Shown: positions 43,436 to 57,600 of the stretch, piece by piece
Position numbering within the stretch: position 1 is the first letter of the stretch
Layout: the number at the start of each line of letters is the position of its first letter
Assembly: GCF_009870125.1 (NCBI RefSeq)
Contig: NC_046683.1
Span: 44,717,869-44,781,868 of the forward strand
Direction of reading: 5' to 3'
Source of the DNA: Drosophila pseudoobscura
Lineage: Eukaryota > Arthropoda > Insecta > Diptera > Drosophilidae
DNA length: 64,000 nucleotides
Made by a program: the position numbers and the translations under genes
Notes under the pieces: generated by a model
The model's input: the letters and a program-made list of their open reading frames with translations, nothing else
Told to the model about the DNA's origin: nothing
The model's database searches: none

Positions 43436-46400
43436 GCGACGGCGAGACACAAAAAATTTCGGTATAAACAGCAGTGAATGACCTCATATCATCTAATACA
43501 CGCGCCATGCACTCAAACCCCCAGTCGCAGTACCGCGTCCCAAAATCGCAGCAGCAGTCCCCCGTAAATTTGTCGCATCGACTAACCGACTAACCGACCG
43601 ACTGCCTCAATTGCCTGACTGACTGATTGACAAACCTGGAGACTGTAGAGTGGCGAGGGAGCCAAAGCTGAAGCTGGAGCTGTGGCTGGAGCGGAGACAG
43701 AAGCAGAAGCAGAATCAAAAGCAGAATCAGAATCAGAATCACAATCGCAATTTCCACTTCCCTTCCCTTCTTTTCTCGATTACGATGGCAACGACGGACG
43801 ACAAGGCGACAAAACTGTGTGATACCCTCTAAAGGGGGTACTTCAGGCCGGGCCTAGCTGGGCAGAAAGCATTTCCTCTCTTTCTATATGTACAAGCGAA
43901 TCTATGAATACAAATGGAGCATACATTGGATCATTTTCACTATATGTATATCATTGGAAGATTCTACCCGCAAGGGGTACCTACAGCCTCGGTCTTCAAA
44001 AGCTAGACTTTCTTCCTTTCTTGTTGGTTTTGCCGTTTTTGTGCTGTGTTCTTCTTCTCTTTCACGCCAAAAGCAGAAGTCGAAGTGAGAGTGGGGGTGT
44101 TGGAGTCGGAGTCGGAGTCGGAGAAGGAGAGCAGACTTTGTAATTGTTACGGCTTCGATGATGGGTGGGTGGGGGGTGTACTAAGGGAGGGACTAAGCGA
44201 GGGAGTGTTAGGGAATCTCTTTGTTCCACGCTCGTAATCTTTTGCCGAAAAAAAAAACACTCCTCGTCGTATAGTTTCTTTGTCTCTCTCCTAGCAATGG
44301 GTGCACGGCTGGGGGTACGAGAGGCAGGGGAATAGACTTTGATGGGTTAAACGAGCGACATTTATAATGTCTCGGAATTGATGATTGCGACTTTGATGCT
44401 TGACGAGATTAGGAAGATACCGCAGCAGCAGCAGCCTGATAGATATCGGGTATCAACTGCAAATTCGTGACCTGTTGGCGCACAGATCTTTAAGGTTGAT
44501 TTTACGCTCAAATTAATGGGAAACTTTATGCGATTTACAATGTTCGTAAGAGGTTTCGGTATTACAGTCGTTCTAACCGATGATTCAGTGGTTAAAAGTG
44601 GAGGGGAAAATCAATTAAAAATGTGTGGAATATAGCATTTAGAATCATATCAAGGATTGCTCACTTTATATGGCTATTGGGAAAGGAAAACTGGTGTGGC
44701 GACAAATCCCTAACAATTAATGAAGAAAATTAAGCTTAAACTTTTATTTTGTGAGTTTTTTAATCTTTATAAGTCTTTAGATCCCAGATGGCAACCCTCA
44801 GATCACTCCCACAAGATGACTTTTCTTGGCTTCAGTCTTTGGAGAAGAGTCTTTTCAATATCGCCATAAAGAAGCGCAAGAAAACCTCTACAATCTTCTC
44901 CAATTCTCTGCCGTAAACTTCAGGAAGTTTCCAGAGGTGTGCGATGCAGAAGAGAGCGACACATGTTCACATGACATTCACCTTTCGGGCCGCAAATGAA
45001 AGCAAAAAAAGTCGAAAACATGCATATCTGTCCGTTCAGCTGTTTTCCATTAGCTCTGGGCCGAAACCTTCGCTTCGGCAGCCGCCAGCTTCAATTGTTT
45101 CCCCATTTCCAGCCAACAAGAGCAGCAAAAAGAGTGCGGCTCAAATGCACTTGACCATCAGATGAGGAAAATCCAAAAAAAGAGACACACAGACAGTAGA
45201 TTGGTTGACTGCCTCGTTTTTTGGGGGCAGCGACAACGTTGCGTATGAGTGATTTGCTTGTTCGTTTTGCATGTAACGCGGCCAATTACAAGTGTCCAAT
45301 TATTCTAGAGCCAGTCCCCCCTCCGCGAAACCCAGAACCCAGAAGCCGGAACCTTGACCGCGACTTATGGCCAAATGCACACAAGTTCTTAGCGTGTTAT
45401 TGAGATGACGTAAAAAATCAAGCAGCTTGGGGGGAAATCTTAAGCAAAAAGAGCAAAGTGCAAGCATTTAGTTTAGCATGATTAAGAATTATGATGATGA
45501 ATAAGTTTTTGCCCCTGCGGCTGCTGATGTTGGCAACTTTTTTGTCAGCCAATGTCAATGATAAGATACTACGAATACGAATACGAGTACGAGTACCAGT
45601 CAGTGGCAGACCCACTGTATCTGGCTTTCTGTCTGTCACTGCCAATGACGAGAGCCAAGAGATTGTTGTCTTGTCTTGTCTTGTCTTCGGCTAAAACAAA
45701 CAACAAAAATAAAAGAGGAATAGAGGAGTCTGGGGAGGAGTACTGGCGGGTACTATGTCCAAAATCCTAGACAATGACATCGCTGCGGCGACTCAACTTT
45801 TATGCGTTTTAATTAAACGAAATCGAAAGCTACACAGACGGGAGATGGCGATGGAGATGGCGTTGGAGATGGAGATGGGGAGAAGCTAAAGGGAAATTGC
45901 TGATTGTGCTGCATGCAACATGATTCCGCGCTGCCGCTGCCGCTGCCACTGGCACTGGCTGTGCTCTTGGCCATTGAATTTACTGCTTTGCTGCTCATTT
46001 GACCACAAGAAAAACCACTTGCACTTGACAACGAAAATGGTAGCAGTGGAAAAACTCGTCGCTGTGTCGCCGCGCACACAACAATGGCATTCATCCTACA
46101 TTTTGGCCCGAAAACAAGTTGCTCATACGCCCCATTGGCATTGTTTCGCTTTTCCTTTCTTTGAGCCACTGCTGCCACTCTGCCGCTGCCTCCTTTCCAC
46201 CCTGTTGCGGCTGCTGCTGCTACTTCTGTTGCTGTTGCCGCTATTGCTGCTGCTGCTGCTGCTGCTGCACTTGCACTTTCTTTTTGCATTATGGTCTGGG
46301 GAAAAACTTTCGATTTTCTCGCATAAAAAAAAAAAAAAAACAAAAAACAACAGCTACAAAAATATTTTTCTCGCTTGCAAAGAAAAAGAAAATGAAAGCG

Positions 46401-49400
46401 AAAATGCGAAATGAAAATGCGAAAAACCCAGGGAGAGAGGGGCTCGAGTGAAGGAGAGATGTGTGTTAGTTGGCTTACACTTCCATTTGATGTCCGTCTT
46501 GGCCGTCCTGGCCGTCTTGGCCGTCTTGGCCGTCTTGGGACCTGCACCGTCAATTGAGCTAAATGGCAGTGCAACAGCTACAGCAATGAAACAGTCACCA
46601 CAACAGCAACAGCAACATAGTTGGCCATTAGATTTGATGTGCCCACTGTCCAACACAACACCATGGAGTACATGGCCAAGTCATCGAGACAGGCCCTCGG
46701 GGCCCCTGGCTCCATGAATATGAATGAGGGATAGATACTCGTAGAAGTTAGCTCTGATGGAGGTTCTTAAGATGGCAATCCACTCAAGAGATTGAACTAG
46801 CAGAATCTAGGGGTTGCCAGGAGAGTGAGAGAGAAATGTTGGTTCTTCAAGGCAGCAGATCTTTGGGTTTTCCAATCACCTAGCTACCTTATATGCACCT
46901 ATTTGTTACTGATTGGAGGGCTGTTCGACAAACACCCTTTAAAAGTATCCAAGATACGAGAGACTCGCAATTTCTACGAGTATCTGCCCATGGAACCACA
47001 TCTCTACCAGCTGTACGACTCAGCCAATTAGCAGCAGCAGTGCAGTAGCCATGGCAACAACAAGCACAGCAGCTGTGAAAGAAACCCCCATGATCTGGCC
47101 AGGTTGGATGACCAATAGACTACAGCGATGGCCGGCAATCGCTGCAGTCGCATTTGTATGCAGCGCCATGCGACCGGCCGTCCATTCATAATGAAAGTGA
47201 ATTTCGCATAGTTTTTCCTCGGCTTCCAGCTGGATCTGTGTGGAGGGGCCCAAGCATCGATCTGCGGCCAATTTCTAATGCACCCTCCTCGTGGCCAAAA
47301 CCAGTTGCCGTGCCGTTCCGTGCCGTGCCGTGCCGTGGTCGTGGTCGTGTCTGGCATCGAGCCGGGCCAAGTAAAAGTAAAAAGTATCTCAGTAGGCCGC
47401 TTTTGGCATCGTTCGCCTTGGTATCCGATGGTATCGTATAGCTGCTGTGCTGCTGTGCCTCAGTGCTACAGTGCTGTGGTACGAGTACCACTGACTGACT
47501 AACTGACTTCTTGGTCATGCAACGTGCCCGAGGAAAAGCCAACAGCCAACAGCCAAAAGCGAAAATCGAAAAGAAAACGCAGCCAGAGATCTGCCCCGCA
47601 TGGGCCCACATGTGGCTGGATGGCCGGCCAGCAGTTTCACATTCGTTTTCTGCTGTTTTCTTTGACTTTTATTTCATTTTTTTGGCACCAAAACATTTGC
47701 CTACAATTCGCAGCGCGCAACGTGCAACGTGCAACGAGCAACGTGCACCGGTCCCAGGCCGGAAAGTATTTATTTTAATTAACGAATCGCGTTGGAGTGG
47801 CCGAGAGTTGCTTTTGGAAAATCGTTGCCGAAGTGCTTGCCGATTTTCATTTGATTTCCGAAAGACATTAATTTTACATTTTACTTTCCCTCTCTCTCTC
47901 TCGAGCCGCGATCTGAACCATCATTCCATCTGATGATCCTGATGCAGGTGCAGGTGCTGAGAGGGGGATTTGGGGTTGGTTTTAGGAGAGATCCGACATT
48001 GATTGGTTGTGGAAGAGGGGGAAATCTTTATCCCATTATCAAAGCTTCCGAAAATGTACCTCACATTCCAAAAGCATCTATCTATCTGCACCTTCATTTG
48101 TTTTGACGTTTAAATGAATCCAAAAATATTTTTAAATCTTCCCAAAAGAAGAAGAAAAGATTTCCAACATCTTTCGATTCTTTCCAACTGTATCCACAAC
48201 CGTATTAAATCTGTATCTTTACATGAGAAATGCATCTGTGTATATTGATACCTCTGTCCACATCTCATTGTCCTGTATCTGTAACCTTTAAGTGTATCTT
48301 TAGACTGAGAAAATGTATCGTTGCACTTCCCCAATGTGTCTGTACACCTCTTGATAGTATTTTGCCGCTTCCCAAAAGGTATCTCTTGCCATCTAAGTGC
48401 ATCGCTAGCCTCATAAAATGTATCTACACCCACACATTAAGTAAATGTATCTCTCTCGCTATAGTTCGCCACCCTTCTAATCCGTATTCCCATCCCATTG
48501 CTCATTTGTATCTAATGTTCATTGAAATTCAATGGAAACATTTCTCGACGTCTCTTTCTCTATCTGTCTCGCTCTCTATCGGCGCTGTCTTTCCCCCCTT
48601 TCAGTGTCAGTCTCTCGCGGACGGACTAAAGTTGATTAAACTGCACAATGACAAGCGACAACAACAACGATTTTCAAGTTCAGGCTATTGTGAATCCGTA
48701 AGATACAAACGCTAATTCAAACGAGCATTTCAACTGGAAAATTCCCAAAAAACAAACAACAACAATAACAGAAAAAACAAAAATGCAGCAGCAGTAGCAA
48801 CATACTGAACAGCATATTTATGTATAATCAGAAAGCAGTCATGCAACACAAGAAACAACGATTTACAAGCAGAAAATTTACAACAAAAATGTATCGAAGT
48901 CTTTACCTATCACAAAGTATTACAACAACAAAGCCATCAACAACATTACAAGAACAAAAATCTATAAAAAATTAGCAGAAAACAAATATTTACAACAACA
49001 AGAACTAAGAACAATCTATGACAGCAATCTACAACAACAACAAAAGCACAGCGATTTTCTCCAACAAAAATGTAAAGAAAATCAACAATCAACAACAATT
49101 TTCAAAAACGTACAACAACAGCTACAAAATCTTCAACAACAATAAAAAAAAAATCTACAACATAAATCCCGAAGATTCTCACACTTTTTCAAACGTCGCA
49201 TTGTGGGATGGAAATCATATTGTTTAATAAAACTATTAACTAAAAGTGGAAAAAAACTAACAAACAAAAAAACAAATGCAAAATGTAGCTCCTCTTCTTC
49301 TTTAGTCCGTTGATGTTGATGTTGTTGATTTTCATGTTGCTGTTGTTGCATTTGCCTTTCGTGCGTTTTCATTTTCGTTTTGGTTTTTCAGTCTGTTGCT

Positions 49401-52400
49401 GTTGTTGTTGTTTGTTTACGTGTTTTATTGAAAAAGATTTTCAATGCCATTATAATGCACACACACACGCACATTTACATGCACCTCTAGCTGTGTCTCT
49501 GTGTGTGTTCGTATCTGTGTCTGTTGTAAATGCAAGCAAAGCAAACGTCCGTCTAACTGTACGACCGTCAACCGTAGTCATTGGGCCAGAGAGACGTTAG
49601 AGGCATTGCCTCGTCGAATGGTTCGGTGGGGGGGTGGTGGGCGGGGAGGGTGAGGACGACGAGCATGACGATGACTGCGGCAGCGCAGCAAACAGTAGCA
49701 GCGACAGCGACAGCGACTGCAACGCCAACTGCAGCAGCTTATCCGCTCGACGCTGTGCCAGTACCTTCCACAATAAACGTTAGCTGAATAGAGGAAATAA
49801 AGGGAGGGCTACCATAGGCTTGGATTCGGGTGGACATATCCAAAAAGGGTTCCTTTGACTGTCTGGGTGCATATGAAGCCCATAAAATGTATGTAAAATG
49901 CGAGAAAATTCATATTTTCCGAATATATCCTGAATTAGCTGAATACAGAATGCTAGAATGTATCTTTAGACATTTCTAATCCAAAACTATATATATACAT
50001 ATACATACATCATATAAACTTCATATATCTACGAATATCACAAGATTCAATAGATTTTCAATGACATCAAAACGAACTTTCTTCGATCATAAGATATGCA
50101 TTCAATGATCAATCTTAAGATATATTCTTTAAGATTAAAGTACTTCTGAATAATATGGCAAGTGAAATGGCGGCTGTATGCTCTATTTTGGGACCTTTCC
50201 CATAATTCTCAATCATCTATAATAGACTTTTCCAGAACACACCCACACCTTTCCGAGCCACACCTCATACTCCCATCGCACCTTATTAATATTGTGGCAA
50301 AGGAAAGTTTTTGCACCGACATGGATGGCCAGCAAATTGATCGTGCAATAATTACTGCATAGCTGCAAGTTGCCAGTTGCAAGTTGCAAGTTGTATGTTT
50401 TTGCTGTGGCAGGCTAGTAGTTGCTGCTACAGATGATGATGAAGTTGTTGCTGCTGCAAATGGAAAGCAACGAGAGGGAAAGTGTTGCCAGTTGGCAGTT
50501 TTCATTTTCCATGGCATGCTGCTAATAATACCAATCATAATGCCTCATAATAGACACACTGACATTGAAACGGGCCAGAAGGAGGAGTGCCAGGGGCAGA
50601 GACAGAGCCACAGACAGAGCAGAGTCAGAGCCAGAGGCAGAGGCAGAGGCATCAGCAGAGGCATCGGCAAAAGGTGGAGCTGGGGACAGACAGTGTCTGC
50701 TGCCAACACGGTAGCCCAAGTGAGATCGATTGGCATCGTCGATCAAAGCCAGCAGAGGCCGAACAGAGGCAGAAAACGGCAAACGGCAACGTCAAATATT
50801 GCATTTGCAAACTGCACAACGGCTGCGGCTTCGGCTGCGGCAGCGGCTGTGGCAGCGGCAGCGGCTACGTCGACGACTGCAACGACATTCAACTGATAGA
50901 AGTCAAAGTTCTGAGAGAAGGCGACAGATAACACGTCACTTGACTCGAATGGGGACATGGACAACATGCGTGCTGCCCCCCAGCCCCCAGTTCTCCCCCC
51001 CTTCCGTTCAGCAGAGCAGCAACTAAAACTACAACCACAGCAACAGCAACAACAGCAACAACAGCAACAACAGCAACAGCAACTGCTACAGCAAAAGCAA
51101 CAGCAACAACGACAAGTCCGGCACTCGCCGCTGCCACTCGAGAGTCGACATGAATTGTCGTTAGCTTCGCTCTTACCCCACGGGGCAGTTCATGGAGGTT
51201 CTAGTGAGGTTCCCCCGCAGCACCGCAGCACCGCAGCCCCGCAGCACCCCAGCAGCACAGCACCCCTTTGGTTCTACTGGCCTGGCCCCCACATCCATCC
51301 TCTCACTCTATGGGTTTTGTCTCCCTGCTCAGCCATTCTCTCAGGTCTCTGCTTGATTTCGTTGTGTTTCTCAGTTGAGCAGATACCCTGCCACGGGGAT
51401 ACCACGATTTGTCTGAGGTGTTTGCAACGCAGAGCAAGAAACATTTGAGTTATGTTCTACGATCACCATAGCGTCGTCATAGTGGAAGTCTCTTAATAGT
51501 GGAATATCAATTGGGAAGTGTATATCAGATTCTGGTCTGGTGCTGGAGCCAGCTTGCCTTTCTCATTTTTATTTGTTAGAATTTTGCGCATATCGAACGG
51601 CTGTGTCTGTTGCTGTTGCCACTGAATGTTGCAACGGGGCTGCCGCTACCGCTGCTGCTACCTCTGGTGGATCGATTCATGGGAATCGATGGACGGCGGG
51701 TGGAGGTGGAGGATGGAGCATGGAGGATGGAGGTGAGGCGTCTCTCTCTCTCTCGGTTAGGCGGCGTTTATGGACGTTTGTCTGTCGTTGTGGCAGCACA
51801 AAAAAAAACACATTTTTTTCAATTGAAATTGTTTGCTGTTGCTCCGGGTTCTGGTTCTGGGTTTCGTTTCGTTCAACATATATATTTTTTTTATTTTGCT
51901 TTTTTCAGTTTGTTTTGTTTAGTTTTATTCGAAATTGCCACTGCGTTGCAGTTGCAGTTGAAAGCCAATTGTAGTGGTTGTTGTTGCTTTTGGCGTGCAT
52001 TTGAAAGCCAATGTCTCTGCTAGACGGCGATTGGCAAGGGTAACGGGTGCTTTAGGGGGTGAACAAACCCCCAAGATGTCCTAGAGCGCCACTAAAGGTT
52101 GTTGAATTGTTGAAAATATATGGAAATTTCAACGGGGCCGTAACCTATACATCCACACAAGCTATCCCTCACAATGTATCATCTGTGACATAGTTTCTAG
52201 ATCTTGGTCTTTGGTTTTTATGTGCCAGAAGGACCCCTTCTTCGAGGGCTCTGCAGAGAGTATGAATTCCTTCTTATAGCTGGCCTGGCATTCACTCAAT
52301 GATTCCCCATTTTATTCCTTTAAAGTTAACCCATTCTTTTCCTAAGCGGTTTCTTTTATTATCATCCCATTCCATTGCATCAATCAAAACGCACTTACAG

Positions 52401-54604
52401 CCATCAAATTCGAGAACATATATCACCTCCATAATTGCTGCATTTAACGCTGATCACTTGCCCAGAGGCACCCTGTACGGAGGCAACTAACGCACAATTA
52501 CCCACAGACACAAAATGCATGCCAAGAGACGGACGGACATACCTCACAGATACAGATACAGATACAGATACAGATACAGAAACAGATACGTGTACTTGTG
52601 TATAGTCGTATATAGAAGCACATTGAATGCATTTTATTTGCTTAGGCATATTTTTAATTTGCGAGGAAGGAGAACAAATAATGAGTGCCACACGAAATGG
52701 CACAGAGAGGAACAGAGACAGAGAGAGTGAGGGAAAAAAAACAGAAGCAACGAGAGAACAACAACGAAACGAAACGAAACGAGCGAAGAACGAAACGAAA
52801 CGATACGAACGAATGCGACTACACCCGATTGCGAGTACTCGTACTCGTACTCGTAATAATAGCAACAAAATTTTCCTTTTCTAGGTCTAGGCCAGATGCA
52901 CAATTACATTCTAAAATATGCACACAGCTGTACATATATATGTAGCAATATGTATACGTATATAGTATGGAGGTATCCAAGTGTTTGTGGGTAAAGGGGA
53001 AAAGCACAAGAACAGGCACAAGCACAGCCACAAGCACAAGCAGCAGGTCCCAGAACCAGGTCCGGCTTGGAGCAACCCAACAGGTAACTCTGAATGGCAG
53101 TACTCTTAGATACTCTGTATAGGGCCTCAACCACCCATTCAACCATTCATCTGTTCGGGGGAATATATAATGCGATCCACCTGATTATTCCAACACGAAA
53201 CGAGACACTGCAGCAGTCAGCAGGCAGCAGGCAGCACGAGAGACTTGGCTTAGTCTCATTCTCAGTTCCTGCAACCTATAAATATTAATCTATATATGTA
53301 TGTATGTATGTATGTATTTAGATACATTCGTTTATATATATGTATACATTATAGATGCACAAGCTGTAGTCACAGACATCCGCCTAATATTTTCTGCATT
53401 TGCAGTTGCCGTTGGCATTGCAGTTCTTAATGTTGTTGCATATGTATGGCTGTATGGTTGCATGTTGTTGCAGTTGCAGATGTTGTTTGTTGCCGATGCG
53501 ATGTGATGTGATGTGATGTTGTTCTTGCGAGCCTCTTACGCATACAATTTTTCGCTTTCGTTTTTCACGTTTCTGTTTATTCGTTTTGAAGGACAAGCCC
53601 CATGTGCCCCATGTCTAGTGCGAATGCGCGTATGTGTCGATGTGTCGATGTGTCTGGGTGTCGATCTGAATACCGAGCTGCAACAAGCAGCAGCAACAAC
53701 ATCAGCATCATTACGAGTACATATGTATGTATGCATCTATTTACACTTCGCATAATGGGCACGCACATGGGGCTGAGATTCCTTAACGCCTAACATTCAG
53801 TTCTGTGGAATGATAATGACTTCTTTCTGGGGGAATGGCCCCACAAAAATGCATCTCAAGGATTATGCAACTGGTGAAGGGTACTGGTTCTTGTAGGTCG
53901 CCCCAGTAAATCCACCCGGATTCAAATATGCAATCAAAGCTGGTCTGGCACGATATGTCCTTCTCTACCATACCATCTCACTCTTTTCGCATCAGACTTT
54001 TCTAGAAATTACACATTCACAAGTTGATCTTTTCAATAATTAATCGATAGATAATTGAAAAATATAGATGCTGTTGCCACTTATCGATGAGTTTCACTTT
54101 TATCGATGCAATTGAATAAGGAATAAGGAATAAGGAATAAGGAATAAGGAAAGATACATCGAATAATCGGGCTATAGAATCTATAGACATGTGTATACGG
54201 AGAATCTAAATTTAGTTAGAGGTCCTCCTATTCTTGTATTGATTGATTGTTGTAATTATCGATCTTAAGGATCATAATTATCGATATATCATGCCTTTTT
54301 TCGTATCTTTTTAACGCTATAATTGTAAATGTTAAATGTTTTCATATGCACATAAATTGCACTACATTCGAGAAACCACACATCCAATTAGTCTTTTTGC
54401 ATCTCTGACACACATACGAAAGTGCGCCAGCTTTTCCGCTCATTTTCCCCATTTCCCGACAAACGCAATTTCCATTTCGCTAAACAGTGAGGGAGGGAGG
54501 GAGGAAGAGAGAGAGAGAGAGAGAGAGGAAGGGAGATGTCTGTCTATCTATCATGCATATCCGTTTCCACAGATATGCATAGATATTCGTACTACCTCTA
54601 GAGA

Positions 54605-54635
<31 letters not shown>

Positions 54636-57600
54636 CGGCACGATCTAAAAGAAGGCTAGACGTGGCACCAGATGACGGATTATGCCCCAAAGAGGCTGTG
54701 CGCTGAGAGTGGGTGTGGGGCGTGGGGCTTGGGTCTAGAGGGGGTTGCATTCGCATTTGCATTTGCCTGACAGAAGGAAGCTAATTAGGGGCAACACGTT
54801 GATCAATCCTCCCTAGGGGATGGCACGGGCAGGGAGCAAAGAGAATGTTTGCCAAAGACGGAAAATGGAAAATGCAAACAAGAAGCGACATGTTTGGATG
54901 CCATATAATATAGCGCCAGAAGCAGAGGCAGAGGCAGCGGCAGAAGCAGAGCAACAGCAGCAGCAGCAGATTTTGCTTTTTTTTCTACATTTCATTTGGA
55001 AAGAGATGATGGGATGGGATGGGTTGGGTGTGGGGTGGGGTGGGGTGGTGTGCAGGGCACGCAAGCATTGCAAAAGGGGAGCAGAGCAGAGCAAAGCAAA
55101 GCAGAGCAAAGCAAAGCAAAGCAGAGCAGAGCTTTCTCATACTCTCACAAAGCGCACACTTTTTGCTTTTATATCACTCTCCCTCTCTCTTTCTCTCACT
55201 CGCTCTCTCTCCTCTACATCTGTGTGAGTGTGTTTGTATGTACGTTCGGGTGCAGCGAACTAATTCAAGGCTGCATACCACACACGCTACGTTGGCGACT
55301 GCGACGGCTACGCGGTTGCGGGGGCTACTGTGACGGGGAAGCAAAAGCAAAAATAAAGCTATCACTGTGTTTGTTGCTTGCCTCTCTCTCTCTCTCCCTC
55401 TCCCTCTCATGAACACTCTCTATCTTTCTGCTGCGCTCTCAGCTCAAGCGCTGCGCTCTCTGTCTGTGTATGTTGTTCCCGTCTGCATTCGTGTGTGTTC
55501 GTGTGTGTGTCTGTGTGCAAGACAAGTTCAGCGCTAAACATTCAAAGCCATGTCGGGTAGTTAGGTGGTTCCGCGCGGGGCTGGGCTTCAAGAGGGGGGG
55601 GGGACGGATCGCACCACAGACTGCGACTGAGAATTTTGTAAGGTTGTATCATCATCGTCGTCGGCCGTCGTCTCTGCTGCTGTCGACGTTGCCTTTTGTT
55701 TTCATTTCTGTCTTTATAACGAGATGCGACCGCGACTGCGACTGCGACGGCGGCTACGACAGCGACGTCGGCACACGCTCTAATGCAATCCAATCCAAAG
55801 GCAAATAGCGAACATCGAACAAACTGGAACTAAAACTGAAACTGGAACTGAAACCGAGCTTCGTTCAGGGCCGGATCCGTTCGCAAGGGCCCCATGCTAA
55901 GGGGGAGGGCCCTGCGCCCAGCATTGACTTCAAGTGTGGCCCCCCGGTAAGCCTGCAACTTCCTCAATCCGCTCCTGGCAAAACGCATCTGCAGTAACAA
56001 TTGCTCTTCGTCCACTCAGCTTTTAGTTTCTGTTCATTTGTGGGTGATGGGGTGGGGAATGTAGAAAAGTGGAAGAGAAAGTGAGAGGATATAGCGAGAA
56101 TAGGTAGGTGTAGGGGGAGGGGCTTCAAGAGGAAGCTGTCTCGCATTTCATGTTAATTTCCCGATGGAGAGACAGAGAGAGAGAGAGAGAATTCACTTCT
56201 CCTATACCCCCCGCCATTCCCCTTCCCCTTCCCAATATCCTATTTCATGATTGTTTTTCACTACTCTCCATCTCTCTCCATCTCTCTCTATTCCTCTTTC
56301 CCTGTATCTTTTCTTTACATTTCCATTGCCGCCGTTGAGGTGAAGGTGAAAAGTTTTGAACAAAAGTTTTCTTTTTCCTCTTCCCTATCTACCGAGTACT
56401 ATTCCCCGAAGAGCAGACAATGGGGGCTCGGATGGAGGATGGAGGATGGGGATGGGGATGCATGCCCGAACTGGTTCAGAGTTTTCATACGTAGTTGTTG
56501 CTGCTCTCGTGTTAATGGGTTACAGTGCAATTGGGACAGCGAGAGAGAGAGAGCAAAGGCAAGGGGAAGGGTGTGATAGAGGGGGCAAGTGGAATGTGGG
56601 AGGGGAGACGGGCTGTGTGCATATTGAATCAGATTAATATGTAATGAGAGCGATGATGAGGTTCGACTATCCAGCGAAAGGAAGGGGCAGGAAGCTTATA
56701 GTAGGACTCGAGTCGTGCACAAGGCCTTTCCTTTCCTTTACAGAGGAGCTTTGAGTCCTTAAGTAGGCCAATTTGTAGCCAAGATCTTCGTGGAAAGTTT
56801 TGAAGTAGCGGTTTTCTTAGGGAATTCGTTTCTCACTATCGAGAATAATCGATTTTAATGAACCAAGCCATATTTCTCTACCCCTATGAATCCGAAATAG
56901 TCTTAGGGGAATATGATCATGATCCTTGACGCATCTAGAGATGTTTCAGAGCCCTGCCTATGCCAGCAAAACCCACAGTTACCTGCCTCCGAGTCCTGTG
57001 ACTAGATACGGATTAATCAAAGCTCCTTGACCCATTTCTAACCAATTAAGATCTCTCAATGACCCCGCCCCCATACCGAAGAAAAAAACTCATTAACCAT
57101 TTAAATCTGCAAGTCGAATACTTCAAATCGCTCAAAAACCTGACAACTGGACCATTAATCAATCTCCGGCTGGACAAAATGGCGCACCGCACAAAATGAC
57201 TTCATTTCACACAAGCCAGGGGCACGGGGCACGGGGCACGGGGCAGGGGCACGGGGCATGGGCAGGGGCATGGGGTAGGAGCCGCAGCACAAAAGAACAC
57301 GAAGCCGTCGTAATGCTACTGCTACTGGCTGGCTGGCTGCCTGTTTTATAACGAGGCTAAGGCGAGGCTCCTGCCAAAAAAACGAGAACACAAAACACAC
57401 AGCAACTAAAACGATATCCGTTAAAACTTGAACTCGGCGGTCAACCTGCAATGCGAATGCGTACAGCAACAACAAGCCAACAAATTTAGATAAGTCGCAA
57501 AACAAATACAATACGAGAGTGTAAAATACAAAAAATCAAACAAAAAATGCAACAAAAATCGCATCAAACTAGTGACAAGCGCATCGACCGCGCAATACCC

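Noticed and set aside
45239..45247. Another TTGCGTATG word
   Set aside because: Single half-site without the partner arm; not counted with the dyad cluster.
48110..48433. 107-codon minus-strand open frame with repeated KDTL/TDTLG-like strings
   Set aside because: Starts at GTG, not ATG; the apparent protein repeat is the GTATCT word read in frame.
57054..57062. TCAATGACC, a partial ecdysone-response half-element
   Set aside because: Only one good half-site; expected by chance in this length of DNA.
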